The notes under the pieces are model-generated. The model worked only from the letters and a program-made list of their open reading frames with translations, was not told the DNA's origin and did not search any database. Source: Enchytraeus crypticus (Eukaryota; Annelida; Clitellata; Enchytraeida; Enchytraeidae). Taken from it: DNA of 64,000 bases. Positions 56,008 through 64,000 of the stretch are shown one piece after another. Each line of letters starts with the position of its first letter. The first letter of the stretch is position 1. The DNA is taken from positions 97,029 to 161,028 of the forward strand of contig CAJHZI010000627.1 in the NCBI GenBank assembly GCA_905160935.1. Reading direction: 5' to 3'. Both the position numbers and the translations under genes were made by a program.

Positions 56008-56210
56008 ATGACGACTGACGTCCAGTATTTCTGTCCCGGATTCGTTGATAAGAATGGACAATGGAACAACGGATTCAGCTGCGGGGATCCACGTTCAAAT
56101 CCTCAGATGACCTGCTGTCGGTCAGGCACCGAGAGGACTTGCTGTCCAGTCAATCAGTCAAACTACGAGATGTCCCGACTGATGACGCGTTCTGCTCCCG
56201 TTCATCAATA
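56008..56210 (+). CDS. Shisa-family membrane protein, cysteine-rich ectodomain exon
   Basis: Encodes YFCPGFVDKNGQWNNGFSCG, then MTCCRSGTERTCCPVN, the paired-cysteine N-terminal domain that defines Shisa proteins (about 55 residues; Cys pattern C-x14-C, CC, CC). These are type I membrane proteins that modulate receptor maturation or trafficking; the role here is inferred from the family. The exon may begin at an internal acceptor CCAG|TATTTC (56026, phase 0), with the signal peptide on an upstream exon I could not find. The ATG at 56008 is in frame but gives no signal peptide. The donor is CAATA|GTGAGC at 56211. Joining its last two bases (TA) to the first base of the next exon gives a Tyr codon and an unbroken frame. 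Confidence 0.82.
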
Positions 56211-56217
56211 GTGAGCA

Positions 56218-56267
<50 letters not shown>

Positions 56268-56387
56268 GTATACATGTATATATAATATATATATACATGT
56301 ATATATACAATATATATATATATACATGTATATATATATATATATCTGTCTCTGTCTCTCTCTCTGTCTCTCTCTCACTCTCTCTCT

Positions 56388-56612
56388 TTGTGCACTGCCT
56401 ACTGGCAGGTCCATGGTATATACCAGGTCCATAATATATCTGTTTATATTCTTTATTTTTTCTTGTGTGTTTTAATGTAGATTGTAGACTATGTTAGTCT
56501 GTCACTGTTGTATTAATTTGGTGCCTTTGGGTGAAAATGAAGACTGATATATAACGCATCCACTCTTCTTCTTCTTCCATTTTCCTCTTCATGTCCGCAT
56601 ATGAGTAGATCT
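56388..56612 (-). mobile_element. LINE-B 3' end interrupted by a 128-bp insertion
   Basis: 56388-56422 (TGCACTGCCTACTGGCAGGT to GGTATATA) and 56551-56612 (ATAACGCATCCACTCTTCTT to GCATATGAGTAGA) are contiguous in other LINE-B copies (compare 17639-17720). The inserted 56423-56550 is AT-rich and flanked by TATATA on both sides. It contains TTCTTGTGTGTTTTAATGTA and a GGGTGAAAATGAAGACTG end; its family is unknown. Confidence 0.6.
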
Positions 56613-57588
56613 GAAGCTTATAATGTATCATCGGCTTCGTGACCGACCTGATGGCAGATCCGTAAAGATTAAAATATACTGTAAACTGTCTCTGTCAAAA
56701 GTGAACACAATTTACAAGAAATCCAAGTCTATTTTATACAACTGAAATGAGGCCCTCGCTCTTAGATAACGATTTTTGTGTTCTCAATTGACGCGGACAC
56801 AACGCATAAATTAAATATGCAGTGTCTTTTTTCTAGGTTAACGATAAATTTTACCTCGACGATACGACATCGTCATGATTATAGTTATTGTTTGGGACGG
56901 AATTATTGACTGATTTACAATTCTAAACAGCTCATCGGTCAATATTGACCAACACGACCGATATCGCCTCAATCATTTACAAAGTGAATTGCTCTAGATG
57001 GAATTCTAATGCGATTATACATATACTTATATTATATATTATACATGTATATTGTAGCAGTCCTCTAACGACAGATAAAAGCCAAAAATAAATTTAAAGT
57101 AGGTTTCGATGCTGAGTAGCCAATTCATTGGTGTACCTTTTATAAAAACTTCTTCCTTGAAATCACAAGCTACTGAATACATTAGATTTAAATCCTTAAT
57201 AAAACGGCCTTATAAAATCGTTTTTAAGGTGTAAGGAATAATGAGAGAGGGAGGCAGAGAGAGAGAGAGAGAGGGAGAGAGAGAGAAATATGCCAATGTT
57301 TTTTAAAATGTTTCTTCTGACTATGTTTTTTTCCAAAACACTCAAAACGTGCAATAATACACACAATTAAGGCCCTTAAAGAGGATGTAAGTAACGTATC
57401 CAGTTGACCCTATCATTTAAGACAAACAAAAAATGAAACAATTTGAAATTGGAGGAAGACCAATGGCTAATATGATAGATGATGTTTTACAAAGCATAGG
57501 AAAATAAATAAATGGAAAATGAGGGCAGAAAAATGGACGAGCTACTTACGCATATATGCTATTGAGTGTTTTTTCTATGTTTATATCT

Positions 57589-57976
57589 GGCTGAAGCCAG
57601 TAGCGATGTCGGTAAGATACTCAACCGCGGATCAGTATATGTGGGGTTCTAATTTTGGTTTTTTAATGTCTTAGTAGCGTAGGGGTACGTCATGAGGTTT
57701 TATATGACGGATCCTGAGATGAATTGAAACCTCGTGGGTTCGAATCCCAGCCAGCTGTTCTGAGAGTAAATACTCGGACATTCACAGGGCTGGTTACACG
57801 GAAAATGGACTAAATTGTCTAACGGTTTAAACATGTAGTATTAAAAGTGATAGATATCAACATAGCTGATCATTTCACTATAATGCGTGTTGACATTTTT
57901 AAATTTTAATCCTGGGCTCGCTCGTCACTGACATCGCTTTCGAGTGAGGAAACTGACGTTAACATTAGCCTTAGCC
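57589..57976 (+). mobile_element. SINE-gamma interrupted by another tRNA-derived element
   Basis: 57589-57656 is the SINE-gamma head up to GTGGGGTTCTAATTTT. It resumes at 57902 with AATTTTAATCCTGGGCTCG and runs to GAGGAAACTGACGTTAACAT. The insertion falls in the B box. AATTTT at 57651-57656 and 57902-57907 is a candidate target duplication. Confidence 0.78.
57657..57901 (+). mobile_element. Second tRNA-derived SINE, nested
   Basis: 245 bp with A-box-like TTAGTAGCGTAGGGGTACG and B-box-like GTGGGTTCGAATCCCAGCC about 50 bp apart, then TGTTCTGAGAGTAAATACTC and a non-tRNA 3' part. Only copy of this family in the window. Confidence 0.6.
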
Positions 57977-58244
57977 TTACCTTATCTGCGCTTATTCTTT
58001 GTCTATATGTACAATTGTCTATTTATATATAAGTCACAATCTCTGAAAGTTTATTATATTCTCTCTTTACATCTCCGTGTAGGTCTGATTCAATGCTTGT
58101 TTGTTTTGGTTTATTTACGTATATTTGTGCTTCTATCTCTATGCACGTTTGTTCCATGTTTGTATGTGTTCCCATACGTGTGACACTATGTTCTTTTTTC
58201 TTTGTATGTGTATTTGTGCGTCTGTTTCTACGATTGTTTCTCAG

Positions 58245-58363
58245 TGTGTTGCTGACCGGGCTTGCAGTGGCCAGCGCTGTCATGTTGACCGCAGCGGCGG
58301 CCATTATGTGCTTCCATTACAGCTTCTGCCCCATATATCGCAGGAGAAAACGTCGACAGTTCG
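58245..58363 (+). CDS. Shisa-family protein, transmembrane exon
   Basis: Acceptor TTGTTTCTCAG, then VLLTGLAVASAVMLTAAAAI MCFHY-type sequence: one hydrophobic helix of about 23 residues. It is followed by CPIYRRRKRRQF, a basic stop-transfer segment facing the cytoplasm. The 3' boundary is set by reading frame. The next exon needs one base from this one; GT donors nearby (AA|GTGAAC) leave two. The GC donor TTCG|GCAAGT, which matches the GC-donor consensus GCAAGT, leaves one base and gives ...RRQF-D-TRGQRPPSY. I therefore end the exon at 58363 and infer a GC-AG intron. The alternative is an unseen extra exon of length 3n+2. Confidence 0.75.
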
Positions 58364-59805
58364 GCAAGTGAACATTTTTCTTAATCTAACCTTGATATTC
58401 CGCGTCAATAGTGTAAACTCGAGGCTTGTCCAAGTGAGCTGTGGCGGTGACGAAAAAGTAATGACCTTGTTTGGTCTATCTCTGCTAGCCTGGTGATTTG
58501 GCTAAAATATTTTACTAGAAAGGCAAAGAATTCGATATACTTTTTGTTTTAAGTGGCAAAAATTGACCCACTTTAAACCAAAACCGGTAACTGGCACGGT
58601 CATTGATAGATTTGGCAATGTGCCAACAATATATGTCTGTTTGAATCAAAATATATAGGCCTATATATGAAAAAGTTGATCATGTAAATTGACAAATGCA
58701 ATTAAGCTTTCAGTAGTAGAGAATGGGCGATATTCGGAATAGTAATCATCATAATTTAGTTAAGTTAATTAAATTAATGTGTTAATTGATCTTGAACTAA
58801 TGCAATTGATCATGTAAAATGTCATGTATATGAATTTATAATAATTATAATTATAAAATAACTAATTATTAAAATATATAATTTCTCGCCAATTCTGAGC
58901 TAAACCTCATAATTCTTGTCTTTTCCATGCTTTGTATCAGACAGTTTAAATTTATTTTACGTGACTAATCACAAATGTCTCATTTTTGGGAATTATGTTA
59001 GTGATAATTCACCTCACAGAATATAGGATTCTATAGATTGAGGCCTTGAATTATTTGAACTCTTTTCTTTGGCTTATATAGGAACCTTGGAGAGCTTATC
59101 TAAGATTTTGTTTCTCGTTCTTATAATTAGAAAGCGAATCTTTGTCACTCATCTCCTCAATATGTTTCATACGCTTAAAGGTGTTACACTTACCTTTACA
59201 ATCTATCTCTTGAACAAGGTCAAACACAGAGCAATTCAGATAATTTTTTTGGCTTACGCAGGAGATATATTTTTGGTCTTGTAGGAGCCGTATGAATCTT
59301 AGCTGCTATTCTTTTTTGTTGAGAACTAGACTTAGCTCTAACCTTCTCCATTTCAAGAATAATTTTTCATTTGCAAACAAAATTTGTCATTTTGTTCTCG
59401 CAATTTCTTTCCTAAGCACGCCTAATCCTCCGGCTAATTCGTAACAAGCTGTTCGACAAAGTCCGTTTTGATTCAGGACATAACTTTCCTTGAGCATGGA
59501 CACCTTTATATATAGCAGTATGATAACTATCTAGACGTCCATGCCTTGAGCAACAAGTTGAGACTCCCCGTCATTAAATAATGGCGTCTCGCTGACTACA
59601 GAGGCATCTACTGGATAATAAAAAGTTAAGTGTTTGTCCAATATAAATAGTCACTGTATAATTGTAAATATTAATAGAATATCTGCAAATAAACTTGCCT
59701 GATTTAAAGGTTGAAAACCAAAAATTCAGGCTAGAATGCAATTTGTGGCTGAAACGGACACTACGCTGTAAAGTAAAGCCTATTAGCAGCTTAATATCTA
59801 CCTTA

Positions 59806-60404
59806 CAGTGGCGGATCCAGGGGGGCAGGGGCCCGGGTCCCCCTTTAGGTTCGACGATAAAAATTTTAAACTATATTTTCTTTGTTTCTATGCAATTTCG
59901 ATGTTTAAATATGTTAGTAATGGCAGTGGTTAGGGGGGGGCCCGGGGGGGGAGTAAGCAGGGAATATTTTCATTGTTTCTATGCCAATTTCGATGTGTAA
60001 ATATGTTAGCAATGGCAGTGGTTAGGGGGGCCCGGGTGGGAGACGAAGTTCCAATAGCTCGATTTTTTCTAAGGTATTACTAGGATCCCTGTATAATAGA
60101 AGGGGCCCGAAAAAGGTTGACCGTTTCACTAGCTCTCAGTTTTCACTTGAACCAATGCATATAACCAATGCATTGGAGGAAAAAAGTTTTCCCCTGACTT
60201 TAGTACGGGTATGAGTGGGTAAGGTACGGGGATACACTCACTCTATGAGCCGAACGCTGTAGTGAACAAATTTTGAGCCCTCCCCACAGAAATTTGTCTG
60301 ATTGCGTCACATGTCCCGAAGAAGGCGGGGCGTATGCAAAAAAATGTACACTCTCAAAAAAAAATTTCTGGCCCCCCCTTTTAAAATTCCTGGATCCGTC
60401 CCTG
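59806..60404 (-). mobile_element. Non-autonomous hAT-like element (599 bp) with perfect target duplication
   Basis: Ends CAGTGGCGGATCCAGG and CTGGATCCGTCCCTG. CTACCTTA is repeated exactly at 59798-59805 and 60405-60412. An internal 60-bp direct duplication (TTTGTTTCTATGCAATTTCG / TTGTTTCTATGCCAATTTCG) precedes two G-rich tracts. A deletion relative to the 34163 copy explains the shorter length. It lies inside the Shisa intron. Confidence 0.93.
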
Positions 60405-60840
60405 CTACCTTACCTCTTAATTCATTTCATGATGTTTCGAGTTAATTACATATGTTCACCGGAAAATCTAAAGCCGATAAAAATGAGCCTTTTATAGGTA
60501 AAAACGGATTTTTAAAGTCAAATGAATAAAATCTGACTAACTGATTATAAGATAGGTAAGCCGGTAGTACATGTAGGCTTAGTAGGCTAGTAGGAGGCAC
60601 CCCACCCCTGGGTGGGGTGGGGTGCCCAGGGGCCCAAGGTGTCCGGTGTGTAATTCTTACTTTTATTGTTGTATTAATGTTATTCACCAGAGCGCGCAAT
60701 CAGCACATCTCTGCAAATATCAGCAGTCACCGAACCCGCGCGCTCGCGAGATGTCATCAGCTACTCCTTTAGTTTACCATCTGTTCGGCAAAATGCCTCA
60801 TGTAAGTCTATCTAAAATGAATTTATTTGTTCTCTATTTA

Positions 60841-60841
<1 letters not shown>

Positions 60842-60873
<32 letters not shown>

Positions 60874-60887
60874 TTCTCTCTCTCTCA
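60842..60887. repeat. (TC)n microsatellite
   Basis: TC run adjoining a LINE-B tip. Confidence 0.93.
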
Positions 60888-60996
60888 GTTCTCTGCTAAT
60901 GGCAGGTCCATGGCATATAACGCTTCCATTCTTCTCTGTATTCCCTTTTCCTTGTAGTCTCAACATATGAGTGGATCGTTAAAAGATCTAGCAATG
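60888..60996 (-). repeat. LINE-B 3' tip
   Basis: CTAATGGCAGGTCCATGGCA then TATAACGCTTCCATTCTTCT and ACATATGAGTGGATC match the LINE-B end on the minus strand. Confidence 0.6.
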
Positions 60997-61307
60997 CTCA
61001 TTGTTGTTGTTATATACCATTTTATTGGGGATTCTGCATTTCTGCTTATGACGAGGTGGGCTCCATATGCCTTCCTCAGCTTCAGCTACCATATTCAGGG
61101 GTGCCATTCCATGAGAGAACTGTCTTCTATTTATACATACTAAATATTACTACTAACTTGTCAACTTATTAAGTGTAATATTGTATTTTATGCTTGTAAA
61201 CGATATTTTAAAGTTCAATGTCTGCCTTGTAATTCTAGTCAATAACTTTCTCTTTCTGTCAGAAAACTAATCAATTAGTCATTAACAATCTAATAATAAA
61301 CACAAAC

Positions 61308-61532
61308 AATCTGACATTAGGCAATACTGAAAATCTTACATTGTGAAACACTGACAATCTGAAATTCTGCAACACTGACATTCTGATATCATGAAGCACT
61401 GACATGCTGACATTATGCAACACTGACAATCGTACAATATAAAACACTGGTAATTTGATATTATGAAACACCGACAATCTGACATTTTTGAATATTGACG
61501 ATCTGATATTATTTAACACTGACAATCGAGCA
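61308..61532. repeat. 24-bp tandem repeat
   Basis: About nine degenerate copies of AACACTGACAATCTGATATT plus ATGA. Because 24 is a multiple of 3, the minus strand shows an 8-residue periodic ORF (SVLHNVRL-like); I regard it as repeat-derived. Confidence 0.88.
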
Positions 61533-61954
61533 CTGAGCTTTGGACAAAAGATAATACTAGTATAAACATCAGTCTAATATTAATGGGTGTAATAAATTCA
61601 ATTAATCTTTCAGACTCTTTAGCACCTTAAATAAATCGATTGACAAGTAAGCGTCTCACGAAAATAATTTCAAGTGATTTTGTATGATGAAGAAAAGGTT
61701 AATTGTCTAATGTAGAATTTAATAATCTTACACAAGAAACACTGCAGTGGACTTCTAATGTAGACAGGTTCTCATTTTATTCTGAAAAACCGCTTAGTGC
61801 AGATGCAAACTTCAGGTCGAAACGCCATTTAAGTTTTCATTCTTTTAGTTCAGTCATACTAGCCAATTATAAAACATAAACAGTTAAAAAGAAAAAGCAG
61901 TTAAAACAAAAAATAATTATCAATTAAAAAGAGTTCTATAATAATAATAATAAT

Positions 61955-62022
61955 AACAGTTAGAGTGCTACACTCATCAAAGACAACATCGTGCACTATT
62001 GAGACAAAATTAAGCCGGCGAG
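61955..62022 (+). repeat. Repeat delta
   Basis: AACAGTTAGAGTGCTACACT, CAAAGACAACATCGTGCACT and TTAAGCCGGCGAG match 48897-48966. Confidence 0.5.
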
Positions 62023-62262
62023 AAAAAAAAATTATTATTTAGTTCTATGCCTACTACACATACGCATAGAAACATCCATGCGTGCTACTCGAGAAACATT
62101 TTATATATAAAATATTGTTTCACACCTTCAATGGTTTCTTACTGTATGCTACATTTAATGACATCAGACTTTTTCCAAAGTAGCAACTTTGTTGCATCAG
62201 CTGTACCTAGCAGTTTGTTGACACGAATTTCCGTCTTCACTACATTGCTACACATGGAAACT

Positions 62263-62872
62263 TTCTATGTTTATGTTCTAAACATTCTATGTTTATGTTC
62301 TAAGCATTCTATGTTTATGATCTAAACATTCTATGTTTATGTTCTAAGCATTCTATGTTTATGATCTAAACATTCTATGTTTATGATCTAAACATTCTAT
62401 GTTTATGCTCTAAACATTCTATGTTTATGATCTAAACATTCTATGTTTATGTTCTAAGCATTCTATGTTTATGTTCTAAGCATTCTATGTTTATGATCTA
62501 AACATTCTATGTTTATGTTCTAAGCATTCTATGTTTATGATCTAAACATTCTATGTTTATGATCTAAACATTCTATGTTTATGATCTAAACATTCTATGT
62601 TTATGCTCTAAGCATTCTATGTTTATGATCTAAACATTCTATGTTTATGATCTAAACATTCTATGTTTATGTTCTAAGCATTCTATGTTTATGATCTAAA
62701 CATGCTTTGTTTATGATCTAACCATGCTTTGTTTATGATCTAAACATTCTATGTTTATGTTCTAAGCATTCTATGTTTATGATCTAAACATGCTTTGTTT
62801 ATGATCTAACCATGCTTTGTTTATGATCTAAACATTCTATGTTTATAATCTAAACATTCTACGTTTATGTAT
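62263..62872. repeat. 22-bp tandem array next to the last Shisa exon
   Basis: About 27 copies of CATTCTATGTTTATGATCTA plus AA. Variation is concentrated at two positions (GATCT/GTTCT/GCTCT and AAACA/AAGCA), with a few GCTTTG units near 62700-62820. The array ends 15 bp before the splice acceptor at 62887. Each TCTAAAC resembles a branch-point sequence. Confidence 0.93.
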
Positions 62873-62887
62873 TTCGCTATGTTACAG

Positions 62888-63909
62888 ACACTCGAGGACA
62901 AAGACCTCCATCATATCGTAGCAGGGATGAACCGCCCCCCTATCCTCATGATGACTGCGATGACGATGATGATGTCTTCATGTCACAGATATACAGATAC
63001 TCTTGTAGCAAGAACAGAGGCGTAGCTGAAAGCCTCTCGCTCAGAGCTCCAGGTGGATGGGCCCATGGAACACATTCCAGCTCAGCACTCAGAGGAAATC
63101 ATCAGCGTCCATTGCCTGGAGATAGAGATGTTCTCTTGCAAGAAATGCTGCGTGAAATGTACAACACAGATAGAAGCATGGCTAGAAATTTGGATAAATT
63201 CTCTAATAGGAGCATGATGAGCAATATGGATAAATTTACAGAGAGAAGCATGGCTAGCAATGTGGATAAATTCTCGTCTAAATGTGATTGGAAATACTTA
63301 GACAACTTAAAAGTATTCAATGATGAGACAGGTAGACCACGTGCAGACTGTTGTTTTGAGGGGCATGCCTATGATGATGCATTGCAGAAGTCAATGAAAG
63401 GGTCTAATGTAAGAGGATTTAATGATTCCAATGGAAAACTTCTCCAGGGCGGCAATTCAAAGACTGATGGTAACAACTCCACTACAGTGTTACCAGGAAG
63501 ATGCAAAGTAGGTATCCACAACTCTAGATCAAGAAATGCAGATAAAGCATCTAATCGAGTAGAAGATCTACGAAAGAGTAGACTACATTATCCGACATCT
63601 AAATCACCTTATATTGAATGTTATCAGACAAACCACGACATTTCTACAAACAATCAATTTAGTTCTTTCATCATGAACAGATATTTAAAGAACGAAAGTT
63701 TTCCATCAGAACTGGTGGGCTATGATGAGTTTCATACTGAAAAAAATTCCCAGTCAGGAAAGAACTCTAAACTTTTAGAATCTGACAGGACAACTTGTGC
63801 GATGGATGAATGTGCAGATGAAAGCGGAGACGAAAATGAGACTTACAGGCTTAACAGTAGAAGCAGCAGTCGAAGCAGCTGCTGCAGCTTAATTGACAGC
63901 AACAGCTGA
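62888..63909 (+). CDS. Shisa-family protein, cytoplasmic-tail exon
   Basis: Acceptor ATGTTACAG, then TRGQRPPSYRSRDEPPPYPH: two PPxY-type motifs (PPSY, PPPY) right after the membrane, as in Shisa family tails, where they can bind WW-domain ubiquitin ligases (family knowledge). An acidic run DDCDDDDD follows. The remaining roughly 300 residues are polar and largely disordered. Three consecutive repeats of an RSMxxNxDKF unit lie at about 63169-63280. The end is Ser-rich (SRSSSRSSCCSLIDSNS) before TGA at 63907. The upstream part before the ATG at 62980 is in frame and shows the family motifs, so starting the protein at that ATG would be wrong. Confidence 0.82.
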
Positions 63910-64000
63910 CATTAGCAGCAGATATATGTAGTGATAGATCTGTAATAAGTAGGAGTCGTTACTAAAAGCTAAAAAGCACACTAAGTATATTCATTCTCAG
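63910..64000 (+). other. Start of the Shisa 3' UTR
   Basis: Directly follows the TGA. No AATAAA is visible before the window ends. Confidence 0.5.

Larger units (their letters stand above)
56211..58244 (+). other. Shisa intron, repeat-filled
   Basis: Bounded by donor GTGAGC and acceptor TTTCTCAG. It holds (TA)n (56222-56345), a disrupted LINE-B tip, a (GA)n tract (57241-57288) and the interrupted SINE-gamma at 57589. Confidence 0.75.
58364..62887 (+). other. Second Shisa intron, inferred GC-AG
   Basis: Starts GCAAGT and ends TGTTACAG. Contains a hAT copy, a LINE-B tip, two minisatellites and repeat delta. No further exon is seen, although a short one cannot be excluded. Confidence 0.55.

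Noticed and set aside
61271..61525. 84-codon minus-strand ORF with an 8-residue period
   Set aside because: Direct consequence of a 24-bp degenerate tandem repeat.
62263..62872. CRISPR-like array of 22-bp units
   Set aside because: Units are contiguous with no unique spacers, in a eukaryotic intron; it is a satellite array.
62980..63909. A stand-alone 309-residue protein starting at the ATG at 62980
   Set aside because: In-frame sequence upstream of this ATG encodes conserved PPxY motifs and begins at a splice acceptor, so it is an internal part of the Shisa protein.

Overview
This is a piece of a metazoan nuclear genome, most likely from a marine invertebrate. The genes have introns with GT-AG type splice sites, there is a degenerate TTAGGG tract, and the window is packed with non-LTR retrotransposons, SINEs, hAT-like and Tc1/mariner-like DNA transposons and simple repeats. 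The palindromic octamer TAGGCCTA recurs throughout. I cannot name the species.

Two protein-coding genes are well supported. (1) On the minus strand, 12011-16199, a two-coding-exon gene encodes a 986-residue DEAD-box RNA helicase with two KH domains and an RGG-rich tail, of the DDX43/DDX53 type; the ATG, the splice junction and the stop are all visible. (2) On the plus strand, three exons (about 56026-56210, 58245-58363, 62888-63909) encode a Shisa-family type I membrane protein: cysteine-rich ectodomain, one membrane helix, PPxY motifs and a long tail. Its signal-peptide exon was not found. Its second visible intron is best explained as GC-AG. One coiled-coil exon (37375-37496) and one possible non-coding or 5' exon (46963-47397) are weaker candidates.

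Everything else is repeats. For reading the entries I use these local names. LINE-A, LINE-B and LINE-C are three non-LTR families seen only as 3' ends; a fourth, CR1-like, reverse transcriptase lies at 32.5-33.3 kb. SINE-alpha and SINE-beta share a similar 5' head, but SINE-alpha ends in the 3' tail of LINE-C and SINE-beta ends in the 3' tail of LINE-B. SINE-gamma is tRNA-derived. A non-autonomous hAT family of 0.6-0.8 kb has five full copies with recognisable 8-bp target duplications, plus truncated copies.

Layout: 0-5 kb, TATATTA arrays alternating with SINE-beta, SINE-alpha and LINE pieces; 5-12 kb, sparse old repeats and the 3' flank of the helicase gene; 12-16.2 kb, helicase gene; 16.2-21 kb, LINE-B, minisatellites, interstitial telomere-like tract and a hAT copy; 21.8-27 kb, about 4 kb of TATATTA/TAATATA arrays punctuated by SINE-beta; 27-41 kb, hAT copies, a GC-rich insert, the CR1 pseudogene, a nested Ginger-like element and a mariner relic; 41-46 kb, LINE-B and LINE-C ends in TA-rich DNA; 46-56 kb, a 5S-rRNA-derived fragment, small MITEs, tandem repeats and a cluster of near-perfect hairpins; 56-64 kb, the Shisa gene with repeat-filled introns.

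The most notable non-gene signals are the two LINE-to-SINE tail captures on a common head, a series of near-spacerless inverted repeats that look like template-switch scars, tandem arrays abutting the 3' splice sites of both genes, and nested transposons whose insertion points can be read base by base.
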